Below the pieces are notes generated by a model. It had not been told where the DNA came from and made no database searches. It saw only the letters and a program-made list of their open reading frames with translations. This document shows, one piece after another, positions 21,163 to 34,999 of a stretch of 64,000 bases of DNA (its first letter is position 1; each line of letters starts with the position of its first letter). Origin of the DNA: Phoenix dactylifera (Eukaryota; Streptophyta; Magnoliopsida; Arecales; Arecaceae); NCBI RefSeq assembly GCF_009389715.1, contig NC_052407.1, positions 3,537,154 through 3,601,153 of the forward strand. Direction: 5' to 3'. Position numbers and translations under genes: made by a program.

Positions 21163-24100
21163 CCCGGGTAGGCCAAGTGGCTCGACATCTTACATGGGTC
21201 CTCATGGTAGGTTCTTCTCAGCTGGTCCCCAAAACCCCTGGATCGCAGCCCCTCTCGGCCATTAGGGACCTGTGCGACCTTATCTCAACTCTTCAGGAAC
21301 ATAATTCCGGTGTTTGATACCTGATGTGAGCCCGCTTCTCGCTTTGCCTTGGGAACTCTTGGTTTCGATTCTTAACAACACCGAGGGATGTATTGAAGGA
21401 GCGGCGGCAAAGAAGGTTTTTAATAACTTCTCTCTATGTTATATTGTTCCGATTCTCTGTTGGTTTAAGCCTATTGATAGGTTTGTTATTGTTGTACATG
21501 CATATGATTTTCTATGCGATCGAGAATATCATGGACATATGCGACTGTTTATGAGATAGATACATATATCTTGAAAGGAAAATTCGTGTTTCTTCTTTGC
21601 CTAAAAGTTTTTTTTTTGCTCCCACAAAAAAATGCAACATCACAATTATTTTCACCCTGATCTGTGCTGTATACATTTCATTGCTTATTCAGAGATATCT
21701 GTGCCAAATGTCAAAGCATTCTAAGATTAAATTATACCTATTTCACTGTAGGTGGTGAATTATTGCATTTAGCAAAGAGTGTAGATTTTCCAGATACTAT
21801 TATGCTGCTGCCGCATTTGCCACTGTTTTCTTTTTTTTCACTTCCTTGCCAAGGCTTCCTCAGTGTAGCGAGTGAAAGGGAAACGATTCAAGAATGTGCT
21901 GATCGCCAATGGTCTGAAATTGGTCATCTTTTACAAGCTTAAAGAGTATATATGTGTAATTTACTTGCTATGCAAGTGAGAAAACATATTGAAACTCATT
22001 CTAAATGAGAATCAAGAATGCAAAATGTCTGAGCTGAAAGTTTTCATCCATAATCCAATGAATTTTATGTCGTACTTTAGCTTCTGCAGAAAACTTTGAT
22101 AGATCTCTTAGTATTAAAATTCAATTGACAACATATCTCAATTAGGATACAGTAAGATTTTAATATATTTCAACTCTGGAACTTTACTGAGTGCTCATCC
22201 ATATAATGAATATAAGATTAGTCATGCTAACTTTCTGGACATTGCTAGTTTATAAACTCTTTGGACACACATATATGACGATTTTTCTTCTTGGATCTCC
22301 TCAAATTAGGACTGGAATTCAGGATCTCTATAAGACTAAACCAGTCTGTGGAGTTGTTAGACAAACCAAAGTAGCCTGTGCACCTTCGAGTGTTTAAAAA
22401 TTGCTTCTTGATAGGGAGTTCATTGTATTCATTGCTTTATAAAAGTTCATATTTATTAAACTCAGGATAGAAGTGACCTTTTATATGCGAACTTCGTGAA
22501 GGCTCAAGTGAGCAAGTTGAGCTTTGTGCTCATCTAATCTCCATCAAAATAAGCCTTCACTCTAAAATCTGATGCATATGATTTTATCATTAACAACCCT
22601 TTCTTGCTGCCTTAATATTTTTGCATTTATGTTAGTGTTTATGTTGCAGAACTTTAGCTGTTAGGGCATTGTACAATGCTAGTGTCTAGGTATCCTTAAT
22701 CTGGCATAACTTTCTGAAAACCCCAATGCACAGATACCTTATATAATATAAATAACTTCATATATTATCACCATTATCTGGCATAAATTTCTGAAAACCC
22801 AATGCACAGATACCCTTATATAATATAAATAACTTCATATATTTCACCATTCTGGCATAAAATTTCCGAAACCAATGCACTGATACCCTTATATAATATA
22901 ATAACTTCATATATTATCACCATTAAACAATACAATTTCATACTTAGGTGTATGTCTAATGTTTAAAAAGCAAAGTGATGAATAAGGTATGAGGCATAGA
23001 GCTTCATGCATCTCCCTGATGTATATTGTGATCTCATGAGAATATTTTGAATTTAATCAAAATAATGGCATCACTGTCATGTTTCAACTCATGACCTTTT
23101 CTACCATAATAAATAACTTTATAATAAAAGTCCTCAGACATGTATAACTTTGTATGACCAATATGATAGAATAGTTTAACTGTAAGATCTAATTATTGAA
23201 ATACAAGAATAAAACGTTTGCGCATGCCTCATCTTAAGTAAGCCTGTGCATGCTTTTTATGCCAAGACTGATATGAACTTTGACAATCATGCTGCCAACT
23301 TTTGGAAGCACAGTGTGCAGGTGAGAATTGGAGTTAGAACAAAACTTAGAAGAGTGAATGATGAATTTTATGCTGTTGATATTTTTTGTGGCATAAAAAA
23401 ATGGTGGCAAGAGGGCAATTGAGCAGTCAGCTTGATGCTGACTTTGGCGACTTATGCTTCTAGGTGCTAGCTATTGCATTAAACTCCTCTCAATTGGTCA
23501 GAGGAAATTTTGGACTAACCTTGTGCATTGAACTAATTATCATCAAAATAAGGCACTATGATTGTGCTTGCTGAAGTTCTTTTTTATCATTATGCTGTAA
23601 AATTTTACAAGTTTTCGATCACCTTTTCTATGATGAGTAATTTTGAATGTTCTATGCCCTCGAAGAAATTTTTTTCCGGTGCTCTTTCATGAATCTCTTC
23701 ATAATTTCAGTACCAGTATTCTCTGTAATACAATCTTAGATTATGCCTAATATGTGAATTTTATTTTTCATTTTAAATTGCTATTGTTTGTAAATTTGAT
23801 GAACATTGATTAAAGTCATTTCTGGTCATGTTGTTATTTTCAACTTTTGACTGCATGATTCATTGTGATCTGTAATTGTCCTATGCATCAAAGTCCAATA
23901 ATTTTTAGTAAAACAAGAACCATAATTGAAAGCTATATATACTTTTTAGAGTTGTATATATTTACTTGCCATTTTATCTCTACTTTCTTTTTGAAATATT
24001 TGTGCAAAAAATTACATGTTATCATTGGCCTTCTCCCCCTTGATCCGTCAAAACCAAATCTGGTTTGCTCTCCTACATGAATTTCTATTTCACATGTCAT

Positions 24101-24350
24101 ACTATCTCGTTGATTCTAAATCATGTGAAAAACAGTCAGCGTGAATTATAAGCATCCTCAAATGTACTTATTTAGATTCTCATCCCTACATATTTACACG
24201 TCAACTCGAAGATTCTCGTATGCCATGCTTATCTTGTGCTTAGACCCTCTTAAAGGCCTCAAAAGTTAAAAGATCGTAGTCTTTGTTATTATCTGGTTTA
24301 ATTTATGTTTTTTTCTTTGTATAATTGATCAAAAAACAAAAAATGATTGC
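21163..24350. other. Possible introns of the 20728 gene; no exon recognised
   Basis: AT-rich with intron-like T runs. Frames near 21314-21559, 21664-21942 and 22191-22397 carry no known domain. It contains the 77-bp triplication listed separately. Confidence 0.35.
22701..22925. repeat. Three tandem copies of a ~75-bp unit
   Basis: Units begin CTGGCATAA at 22701, 22778 and 22852 and share AATGCACAGATACC, TTATATAATATAAATAACTT and TATTATCACCATT. Periods are 77 and 74 bp. Copies differ by small indels, so the duplication is not brand new. Confidence 0.9.
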
Positions 24351-24389
24351 ATCGTGTACTGTTTCTCCCCTCTCCCTTCTCTTTTCTTA

Positions 24390-24450
24390 TATGCCCCCCC
24401 CCCCCCCCCCAAAAAAAAAAAAAGAAAAAGAAAAAAAGAGAGGAAAACAC
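24390..24450. repeat. Poly-C / poly-A / GA low-complexity tract
   Basis: A run of about 16 C, then A, then AAAGAAAAAG words. Such homopolymer junctions are prone to assembly error. Confidence 0.85.
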
Positions 24451-24702
24451 TTCCTTCCTCCGGTATATATGTCTTACTGATAACCAGATCTATATTTCCT
24501 TCATTATTTCACCTTCACATTCAACCAAAATCTTGTCTTGTCGTTTAACACTAAATCATTACGAACTAGCACACACCTTGTCATCTTTGTAATATCAATT
24601 GTAATCAATGATAAGTGTAAGATATGAGTCTTAAGGTCGAGCCATATTGTTGGTCCTGCGCATGGGCCTTCTTTCTCTTCTTTTTCTTGTAGAACTGGTT
24701 TC

Positions 24703-26840
24703 TTTTTTTTTTGGCTAATGCGGGTGGATCATACCTTACGGGAACGGATACACCCAATAAGGTCAAAAAATAGGATACCTCGGAGTGCAAGGACAACTCC
24801 CCATCATCATCCACAAGGTGCCTCCGGAGTGACAGCTACATACGCAGCTACCAATCCACAGCACCATTACCTTCACGGTAAATATGCTTGGCTTGAAATC
24901 CATCCATCCCTCGCCATAGCTCAAATGTCACGGAGCAAGGGATGGTCACTACTGCCACCCCTTGGACCTCCTGGATCCAACTGATGACGGTGACTGAGTC
25001 ACCCTCCAGGATGATGGACCTAGCCTGTAGACACATCGGGCATGGCGAAGGCCCGCCCAGGCTGCTCTCAGCTCCGCATCGAAACCGAAGTGTCAAATAA
25101 TTACTGCCACGGCAGCTACAACCTGGCAGACGAGTCCCGAATAACAAAAACCTGCACTCCCCGCATGCCACCATTCAAAACAGACCCATCAAAGTTGACC
25201 TTGAGGAAATCGGGGGTGGGCTTCCAGGTGAAAAACACCGTACGGGATACTGCCGAAGCAGAGTGGGAACCCAGATGTCCGAGCTATCAAGGTCCCTCCA
25301 ACAGGGATGGTGTAAACACAGCTCTGGTCTGAATGCGGGCACTCTCGACCACAAATCGCGGCGACATACGTCGTTCGCCGAAGGTGCGAGATTCCTGGCC
25401 AGCCAGATCTGGTAGGAGTGCAGCTCGTTCGAACAGCCTCCTGACGAAGCACTGGGGACTTTCGAGCCCTGACGATAGCCTGTAAGAACAGGTCCCTAGC
25501 GCCATACCACCTGTGGACCCCTGCCAGACGCCAAGTACCCCTAGCCTATGTGCACCGAAACAGAGCATGTCCACCGTCTCGGCCACACCACAAGCCGCAT
25601 ACACCAATGGATCCTCACACCTCGACCTTTAGTACAGCTCTCGTAGGAAGACGGTCCCAGACCACCTTCCAGAGGAACAACGCTACCTCGGGTGGAGCCA
25701 ATCGCCAGATCCAGGCACAATCCGGGCCAGGCTCGTACTCTCGCCTAAGGATGCTGAGAGATCGCCCTCCTGACCCTGGATCTGGTCGAGGAACACCACA
25801 CACGTACATCTGGTCCGCCATTCTGTGGTAAGGAGTGAACGGATCCGCTCCGCCAATGCTGTTCAAAGAACGGGCCAACTGAATCTCATCCCAGCTAGCC
25901 ACCCGGGGTCATGAGATCACAGACCTGTAGACCCTCTCCAGCCTCGACACTACCGTAGTTGGCCAAAGCCGCAGAGGAAGGCCATCGACCCATGGGTCCC
26001 CGGCTACATCGATGCTACGTCCGTCGCCTATCAGCCATCGGGTGTGACTCGACACCAATGGCAAGTACCTCGCTATCTCCCGCCATAAAAAGAAGCATCT
26101 CCGCCCTCCTCGGGCCAGCCCTCTGGGCCTGCCCCCCATAACGGATGGTCATAATCCGGCTCCAAAACCCTGTGGCTCCAGGATAAAGCGGGAAGTATGC
26201 CGGAAGGAGCAGCTCTCGTCTCTCCAGGAGAGACACCACCCCTAGACCACCCTTCCTGGGGGGAGGCAGATACGCTCCCATGCCACAGGTACACCCTACG
26301 GCCCCCTCATGTGAGCCCCATAAGAAGCCCCGAAGAAGTCGCTCAATCTTCAGTAAAAGAGACTTTGGCACCACATATTGCCATAAGTAGATGGGCATGG
26401 AGCTCTGTACAGATCGAATCAGCGTGACCTGCCATCATAGATAGGGACGCTGCCGCCAACCCTCTAGTCTGCTTTGAACCCGCTGCACCAGCCGGTGCAC
26501 TCGGAAACTCGCAATCTCCTACCCGAGATCGGGCACCCAGATAGGTTCCAAGTCCGTCCTGCGGCATCTCCAGAATCTCCGAATCCCCGTCGAACCCCGA
26601 GTGACGTGCTAGGGCTGAAGGAGATGGAGGATTTCTGGCCATTCACTCTCTGACCGGATACAGTGCAGTAGGCTGCAAAACCTCCTGATAGCCTGAGCGT
26701 CCGCTACGCGAGCCCGAGTCAGGAGAGGCAGTTATCGGCAAAGAGTAAATGTGATATCGGCTGGGCCCTGGAACTGGGACATAGGCCCCCGGCTCTCTGG
26801 CGGCGCACGCAGCCCGCAGCGCCGAGACAAGACATCAGAA
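24703..26840 (-). mobile_element. 5'-truncated L1-type LINE, 2.1 kb
   Basis: Minus strand, 5' to 3': end of reverse transcriptase from about 26840 (LLTRARVADAQAIRRFCSLL, PISGRRLRVSECT, MPIYLWQYVVPKSLLLKIER, LRGFLWGS). Then comes the connector (RWLIGDGRSIDVAGDPWVDG) and the zinc-finger RVT domain (WRLAPPEVALFLWKVVWDRL). A decayed RNase H (SIILEGDSVTVISWIQE, GFQAKHIYREGNGAVDW) and the tail FDLIGCIRSRKV follow. Poly-T at 24703-24713 marks the A-tail. The catalytic front of the RT is missing. Several frame changes and stops make it inactive. GC content is well above the flanks. Confidence 0.9.
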
Positions 26841-26844
26841 CAAA

Positions 26845-28690
26845 TGAATGTTCAGCTGCTATTAAACTGTGGTTAACTAGAAATCTGTGACCCAGTCACC
26901 CTAGCAATTCGATCTAGGTTGCTGGTTCAGACATTGCCCTGCATATGCTTTAATTTCATAATTTACATTAAGGTAGCCCTAATGGTACTCATTATTATTT
27001 TTTCTTTGCTCCAGGTTGATGCATAATTCATCTACATTTTTATTAATTTGAAAAAAAATCAATGTTCAAAATAAATTTGTGGCATGACACCAAATTGAGC
27101 CTTTAAGATATCTGTCAAAATTTTAACATTTGGTCCATCACAATACCCTGTAACTCCACAATGGTGCATCATAAAAGTTCAGTTATATGTTTGTTGGTGT
27201 TTCATCCATATCCTTATAGCAGCAATGGAGTACTATCCCATCATCATTGATATTATCCACGATTTCAATGTAAGAATTATATGATTGTTGATTAGTCAAC
27301 CAAATTAGCCTAGTTAACCCATTATTTTCTAAACAACATCAATTTCAAATTCATTTGATCCCTTTGCATTCTGTTCATCTCTTCTAAGTGATGACATGCA
27401 GACACTTCCTGAATCCTTGTTGCATTTCTCAGTGTTCTCTAAATTTATTCGTCTTATGGATCTTTACTTAAAAATTGCTTTCACACTTTTCTCAATCTCA
27501 CCATTATTTAGCCAAATTATGATATCTTCGTTATTTAGTGCACTCATTTTAGTGTCCAACATTATTGGTAGAATTTCCTACATGTCTTCTTTGGAGCTCA
27601 TTCTGATAATATATAATTACAACATATATCTTATCTCATATATGTTAGTAGTTTTACCTTATTAGTTTTAAAAATATCTTTTGAAGATTCTGTCATTTCT
27701 CCATGGCTGCTCTGAAGCATGACATTCTTCCTTTGGTCATATTTTGGACCTCAACATTCCTCCATCAGTTTTCTTATATGGATGTTGTTTGATTTTCACA
27801 AGTTTTCCTGGTATTTGCATGTGATCAGTATCATATTTTGGTGCCATTTTTGTGTTCCTAATCCCATCTAATAGTTTTATTTTTTAAAGATATTGCAAGT
27901 TCATCTCTTTAATTCGTCTCCCTAAGGGACGGAAAATTCCATTTTGTTTCTTTGCCTTCTCAGTGTACTGTTGCTAAAACTATTGGCCTATGGCAGTTAG
28001 ATTTTCTAGTTATTTATCAATTTGCAATCTTTTCATGTTGTTATTTTCTTGTAGGAAGAAAAAAAAAATCCTTAAATGACACCTCTGATCCTCCATTGGA
28101 GGTACTGGATGTGCAGTTTTTTGTATATATTTTCTGATTAACTATGAATGTGTAGGTTCACAACATTATTTGAAGAATTTCTTTCAGACCTTCATGTCGT
28201 CTTCTAAGATGGAATTAGCTTATTTCCCACCTTGGGCCAATTTATGTAACAGGCTTCTTCTCTGAAGATTATTTCAGGAATTAGATCTAATATAGTTGTT
28301 TCTTTCATGGTGTGAACCCTATACGGCATCTCTTGGAGCAGTACAACCAAGATCTGTTGCTTGCAAACTGATTCTCAACATTGTCTGTCATATTCTTCTA
28401 TTTTCAGTGTAGTATAAATTTGATAGGTAAACTCCTAAAAATATCTGAACTCCCAACTAGTTTATGTTACAGTTGAAGCACACATGTAAATGGCATATGC
28501 TTTGTTTACTTCAAAGTTGGCACAACTGAAAAGGAACACCCTTTTCCAATACTTGTCAGTTAAAAACTAAAACCAGTAAATACAACTGCTATGTGTGTGA
28601 TGCACGGCTAGTGGATATATCTATTAATGTAGCTTTAGTTTCACATATTTGCAATGCTTTTCTGCCTTTTCACATATTGAGACTTGTGTG
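26845..28690. other. AT-rich DNA, no gene recognised
   Basis: Resembles intron or intergenic sequence. No frame with a known domain, no RNA gene and no clear repeat. Confidence 0.4.
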
Positions 28691-28693
28691 CAG

Positions 28694-28801
28694 GAAAATG
28701 GTGATGATTGGTGTTATCGTTCTCGCTTGCTGTTCTTTGCTGGTGATCTATGATGCAGTTGCAAGGAGAACGAAAAAGGAAGAAAAAGGTGGCGATTTAC
28801 A
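28694..28801 (+). other. Candidate exon with a hydrophobic segment
   Basis: Bounded by TGTGCAG before and TTACAG followed by GTGG after, as for a plant exon. One frame reads MVMIGVIVLACCSLLVIYDA followed by a basic stretch (VARRTKKEEKGGD), like a membrane anchor with a cytosolic or stromal tail. Family unknown. It could belong with the exon at 20728, but no junction is proven. Confidence 0.25.
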
Positions 28802-29198
28802 GGTGGAATGGTCCACACGCCTTTATTTTCATGTCTCATTTTGAACAAGTTTGATGCTAGATGTTTCTGTAATGTAGATTGAAATTATATTGCAGACGAA
28901 ATAGAGACAATAGGTTATAGTAGAAATAACTGTGTAATCTTTGCTTGTTTGACGTACTATAGTTCTATCTGGAAAAGTTTAGACTTCTCCAGCATTATTC
29001 TGATACTTCGAAAATAAGGGAAAGAATACTTATTGACATGCTCGTGGTTACAAAGTCAAGAATGTGATTTGTTTGGTTTTCCAAATTGATCAATCTACTG
29101 CTGGTGAATTTTCATTCAACTCTTCCCATGGCTGGCATCTGAAAAAAAAAATAACAAAGAATGCATGCTATTACTTAACTGATATTAATCTGAAACAA

Positions 29199-29324
29199 GC
29201 ATTCACACCAGCAAAAGTAAAGACTCGAGTGAAGAAAGATCAGAAAAAGGCAGTCTTACAAAATGGAGAATCACACAAAGGGAAAAGACATACCAGATTG
29301 TATCTAGACGATTGTTCAAAGTGA
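29199..29324 (+). other. Candidate terminal exon, lysine-rich
   Basis: A frame ending at 29324 reads AFTPAKVKTRVKKDQKKAVL and then basic residues to DDCSK and a stop. The codon pattern looks coding, but no family is recognised. It lies 0.4 kb after the previous candidate exon on the same strand. Confidence 0.25.
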
Positions 29325-29499
29325 TGGCAGATTCAGGGTGCCTGCTTCCCGATTATGGATCGGTGTCTCCCTCTTTATAAATGAGGCTAACGGTGTATGA
29401 TTTACAGGAAAATGACTAATAATAGTTTCTTTCTTTTATATCAGGAGGAGCAGTTCGTAATTTTGTATATCTCTCGTGGCTCTGCCCTTGGCGGTTGAC

Positions 29500-29645
29500 T
29501 AGGGCTGAAAACAGATAGAATGCGGACTGAATATGGGTATATCTACGTCCGTATCTATATATATATATAAATAAAATTAATATTTAATATTACAAATTTA
29601 AAGAATATCGAATCGGACAGTTTCTATAAAGTAGAATAATACATG
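29500..29645. mobile_element. hAT-like MITE remnant
   Basis: Starts TAGGGCTGAAAACAGATAGA, like the TAGGGNTG(T/A)AAAC ends of many plant hAT-type MITEs, followed by GGACTGAATATGGGTATATC words. The far end is not fixed. Confidence 0.4.
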
Positions 29646-29649
29646 TATA

Positions 29650-30790
29650 ATATTGGTTTCAATGCAATGCGACTGACTTTATATGCACTAGCACATCTTC
29701 TAGATTCCTTGAAACATGGCTTTCTCGTTAAAACCAAACCACATGCAAATAATCTTAGATGTTAAAACGTAGGCTTTATTAGGCTTAATTACCTTGATGT
29801 GGACCTGCCAATCTTGGAGGAAAAATAATATGATTAACACAATATGATAAGTCATCAATGAACCACATCAGCACATGAGATGGCCCAAATCCAGGTTGGC
29901 AGGCCCTTACATCAAATTTCCCTGTGAAATTGCTCTGTGACTTCTCAAGCCAAGCACTGCACATTTCAGAACCATAGAGCTGATGAATTTGAATTCGAAA
30001 GCCATCACCAGCACTACAAGTTGTCTACGCCGCATCTTTCTATAGTTAAGACCACAGAAAGTAAAGATCTTGCAGATCCAGAACTTTTCCCTAATTGCAC
30101 AAGAACTGAGACAAATCATTCATCGTAAGGTTTAAGATAAGCCTTTCCTGGCTGGGTATTTTGCAGGATTCGCATAGGATATACAAGGATGCTCGCTACA
30201 TATATCCTAAGATTCAGTCACCCCTTTGTGATCCGAACTGGAGACATTAAAGTCCTAAAGTAATCTATAATAAAGAATGATGGCTGTCTAAAGAGTTTGT
30301 TAAGAATAACAGAAGCTGTAACTTACTGAATCTCAATACAAAAACAATATAAAGGATGTAGAAAATCACATCAATGCAAATTAAGCTAATGTGTACCAGA
30401 AAGGGTGGCATGAATCTCAGATTATCATGGGCTAAGAGAAACCCTAATTAATTGGGGAAATGGGCGTACTAAAAAGGTTATCACTGAGGATCCATCGGCG
30501 GTTTCTAACGGTAGACATTAGGAGGGAGGACCTTCTTGGAGTCAGGGACGCATCGGGCCTGTGCGGCCAACTGCGAGGTAGGTGAAGGCCATGGGAGGGG
30601 TTTGAGGAAAAAGTTGAAGATATGCAGAGTAAGTTGGAGGAGTAAGCTGATGAAGGAGGAGGAGGCCGCGGAGAGATGAGGAGAGAAGAGGCCGGCGGAG
30701 GTAGCGGAGCAGGAGGAGCACGATCGGTGGTAGGAGTGAGAGGAAAGGGTCGGGTAGGAAAGGGCTAGAGATTTGGAGTAAGAAAATTTT
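29650..30790. other. No confirmed gene; possible exon pieces
   Basis: A plus frame at 29937-30128 and a proline/leucine-rich minus frame at 30542-30814 look partly coding but match nothing I know. A telo-box-like AAACCCTAATTAATT lies at 30441-30455 and a plus-strand ATG follows at about 30461 with roughly 40 open codons. I cannot choose a model. Confidence 0.3.
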
Positions 30791-31578
30791 AGGGGAATTT
30801 GCTTCGCGGTCCAAAATTAGACCCCTGTATAACGAATAGTCCCTGTTGACTGTGCATTTAATAAGCGGTCCATTGACATATCAAATCTCATAAGGAGACC
30901 AAAATACCCCTGACCTGTTTCCTCTTCCGTCGTTCCTCGTATGCATGTGTTCATTTGAACGAGCCCTATTCAAAGTTCACTAATTCCAGCCCTCGTTCGT
31001 CCCCAATCTTCGTATCCTAATCCTCTCTTCCGACGGAAAGAATTCCATAAAAATCTCGCCCGATTCCGCTTGATTTGAACGCCCCGGTTTCGAACCCTAG
31101 AACTGCAAATCACTTCCCAACGGTACTCGATCTTCCTCTTTTCCCCTGTTTAGCCGTTCCCCTTTTGGAAAAGTAGAACCCTTCCGATCCGATTGTGAGG
31201 AGCAAGGCCGCCTCGGAGTCGACCTTCGACCGACTTCGCCCTGTTCGTTGTAGCGGAAGCTTAGGTGGACATTGGTCTCTCCAACCTTCTAATAGTCGTT
31301 CTGCATTCCTTCAACAGGTTTGTCACCGCATACTTTCTCGAATAATGTATTGAACACGGACGTGATATGCAGTATTGTACGGCATTCCAGGTAGTTGTTG
31401 GAATGGTCCAGTGGTTTTGCGGGATTAATGGACAGAGAGGTTGTGGTAGCACATTTGAGAAATTTTGTTTGTGGGAAAATTTCTTCCATTCCGTGCTAAT
31501 TGTGTACTTTGTTTTAGTTTTTAGGATGATTTATTTTTGTTGATATTATCAAAAATATAATTTGTAACTATATTTGTG

Positions 31579-34500
31579 ATGCAGAATCTAAGATGGCCCC
31601 AAAGCAGAGTATCGGCAAAAATCCTCTGTTGGCCCGATACTATGGTTAATGGAAGATGTTATTTCACCCACTTTGTAAATTTTATGGTCACCCTAATCCC
31701 ATTCATGTCTGATGAACAGAAGGAAAGAATTCGTGGCACTCCATTTGGGCACATGCTAGATCTACCATATATAAAACAGAGTAGGCCTGTCTTGGACACA
31801 TTGCTCTCCCTTTGGGATAATGTTGAGGAGGGTTTTTGGTTTGGCAGGGTATAGTGCCTTTTGTAGGGACTGATTTCGCACTAATCCTTGGTTTGAGTGC
31901 AACGGGTGATGAGGTGCAACTGCATAGGAAGGGAGGGTTACGTGTGACCTCATCACCCGATTTTTTGATGGTGACCACCAGAAAGCCAGTAGAGATGCAA
32001 TTAAAAGTAGATTACAAGTCCTTGTCGGTAAGAGCAGTCGACAAGATGTGGAGGATTTTACAAAATTATGGGTTCTTTATCTTTTGGGACTATCCTCTTC
32101 CCAACCGTACGCTACTATGTCCCTAAGACATTATGTTCATATGTCGATGATTTAGACCGCTTAGGTTCGTATAGTTGGGGTCTTGCCGTTTTCTCTTTTC
32201 TTCGGCAGCAAATACCTAGTCTAGCTGATAGTGTGAAGACTAGAAACGTCACAGGCCAAGGGGTTGGTAGATACATGGATGGCTGCACGGTCGCCTTGGT
32301 GGTAAGCATCATAAGATGTTTTTTTTATATTTCATTGTTACGATATATATATTTAGATGTAATTTGATGTTTACAATGCATTTTTGCAGGTATGGGCTGT
32401 TGAGCATGCTAACAGCATTGTTGGAAGGCACCGACCACCGTTCATGTATCCACGTCTCGTACGCTGGAACAACACCCCATTTCCCCGCAGGGTGGACGTG
32501 ATTGCGGATGTTATGAAAAATTTAAAACGATTTGAGGTTTGAATGTTGAATTCTTACATTGGAAATATTTTAACTTGTACGTTAATTTAACAGTTCGAAA
32601 ACTTTCGAATGCTTTAGGTTATTGAGAAGTTAGAACCAAGAGAGGAGGAGTTGCACCTTCTCTCAGCTGGAAGGCCACAATTACGTGTGCCTGATGAGAG
32701 GCGTGCGGAGACAGAACATCAACAATCCGTGCATGAGGAACTCAGGTATTAGCAGCTTACTGTGACAATAGCATTTACAAACACAAATATATGCACTTTT
32801 GAATTGGCATGCAATTTTCACTTGTCGGCACATAGTTCAAGTCTGCACACATTGATGTATGCTACAGTTTGTTCAATTCATACAAGCTAATTCATTATTG
32901 TGTGTTTTAGATTCGTCATCTAGCCAAAGTGGATCGACATTCATGCGGAAAATTCACACAACGTATCACAGTGCTTGAGACGTGTTTGGTCCAACATGGG
33001 TTTTAGTTTGCAGACCCTCATCCTATTGGGGATGTTGAGAATATCCGCATAGAACAGCTCGATAAGAGGGTGTCCGACAATTAGAGAAGGTCCTACGAGA
33101 TAAGGGCCTTCTGGTTGATGACAAACCTGGTGAGGCCTGCTACTGTTCCTCCTGAGGTAAGCATGCTTCCTCTGTATAAGGTCTGACAAGTTAACTACCA
33201 GTTCTAGTATGAATCGACCTTGCTTGATTTAAACAACCTCTTCCTTGGTTACGTGAAGGAGCATACTACAGTTGATCCACGCTATCACGACGATGCTCTT
33301 CAGAAAGATCTCATATGCAGCATAGTGCTGATTCGGGTGGAGGTATGTCAATTTTTTGGTACGTAGTGTTCGCAGTTTTTAGAATGGTAGTATAAATTGT
33401 CTTGAATGCATTTTCAAATCAGGTTATTTCGTCCACTGATGCTGAAGCTAAGAAGAACAGAGAGCTCCCAGGTCATATGGTGTCCTCCTTATTGCAAGCG
33501 CGTGAAGCTGGGAGCACGCGAAGCGCAAGCCATCGGAGAAAGCGAAGGCCATATCAGACCAGCCAAAGACCTATAAAAGGGCTAAAAAAGGGTCAAAGTT
33601 GCCGAAAATAGTGAGGTTTGTACGGGAATTACTATTGTGTCGAGGATTCGCCCGCTCGGTCAACCAACATATTCGACCACACGACAAGTTTCATTAATGG
33701 AGCTCCAAAAATCGGCTCCAACATGGGAGAAACCTCTCCCCCGGGAGCGGTATAGAATTGTTGTCTCGTCCATATGTGTTTATTTATCCATATTGAATTT
33801 ATTGAACTTAGCATATAGTGTCGTCCACTAAAGTTAACGATGTTCAGAGAGTGGCACTGAAACGTAGCTTTCATGGGAAGGGGACAAGTATACTCCCTAT
33901 TAGGTATGAAGACGCTATTAAATTCTTCCTCGAAGAACATGAGTTTGGGTAAGTTAATTATATTAATTGACCATTTTTCACAATTATCGCATTTCAAGTT
34001 CTTAAACATAACTATGTTATGTAGGGTTATAATATGGGAGGACGAGAATCGTACCAAACCTGCATGCAGCCCTGATGCCTTAGTGCAGGTCCTACATGAC
34101 AAGGCACTACGGAGTGACGTATGCTCCTACAATGAACTACTACTGCAAATTGTAATTTGGTACTAAGTGCGTACTTCTTTTATTGCGTACAGGTAATCAA
34201 TGTGTACTTTCGCATTTTGGAGCTTCTGCCTCGTGCCACTAATGAGATTTATTGACAATCCATATTTATATTTGGCGCTGCGAGATCCAGGTTTTGAATT
34301 ACTGCTCATGATGTCTCGTTCTTACATTTTTCCAATTGAAATTCAGCGTGCCAACTAAGCTGTGTTAAATAAATTGTATGCAGGCTGCCGTGCTCCAGCA
34401 TCTACCATTGGATTACCTCTCAATTACCACTGATGTTACCAAAAGAATTCATAGAGTCATTGCTGCCCAGTATTCAAACATGGCTTCGGGAATTCAGATG

Positions 34501-34995
34501 TGCCGATCTTCAAAAAGTGTAGATATCTCTTCATTCCGATGAATACGGGATGGCATTGGTATCTACTTTCTCTGGACTTGAAGGACCAGCGCTTCGAATG
34601 CTACAACTCCTTGTGGAGTTTCGACGTTGGGGTGGACGCTGTTAGATATGGTTGGTATCACTTGTGAAACCTAATATTACTGAGAACCCTTTTTAGCAGG
34701 CGTATGTTCTTAAAATTTTGCATTCTTCACATTATTACAGGCTTCTTTTGTGAGATCGTGGCTAAACGACGTTGTCGGATTTCGTATCCCAGAATTAGCA
34801 TATTCTGAAATTCGACAATGTGCACAACAACGAAATGATAGTGTTGACTGCGGGGCATACATGCTTATGTTTGCAGAGGGACTTACCCGAGGCAGCACGC
34901 GACCATTAAAGGAAGAATTGAAGGATCCATCTTTATACAGGAGCTGGGCTTGCAGGGAGTATTCTATTGTACTCCGGGAGCATTGCCAGCGTTAG
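31579..34995 (+). CDS. MULE-borne plant mobile domain / Ulp1 (C48) protease gene, interrupted
   Basis: The N-terminal part is a plant-mobile-domain-like segment: LDLPYIKQSRPVLDTLLSLW, IVPFVGTDFALILGLSATGD, DDLDRLGSYSWGLAVFSFLR, VWAVEHANSIVGRHRPPFMY, RVDVIADVMKNLKRFEV. After introns and a variable middle, a C48 cysteine-protease end appears near 34500-34995. It includes a His-bearing LHSDEYGMAWHW equivalent in a shifted frame, then DVGVDAVRYG and the catalytic-Cys motif RNDSVDCGAYMLMF, with a stop at 34995. Ulp1-like proteases cut SUMO-type proteins; their role in MULEs is unknown. Frame changes near 31640, 31850, 32100 and 34530 show decay. The start (MAPKQ near 31594, or 31579) is uncertain. 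Confidence 0.7.
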
Positions 34996-34999
34996 GTTT

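Noticed and set aside
30542-30814. Leu/Pro-rich 90-aa minus frame
   Set aside because: Starts without ATG, has no domain, and a plus-strand leader-like sequence fits as well. Left unassigned.
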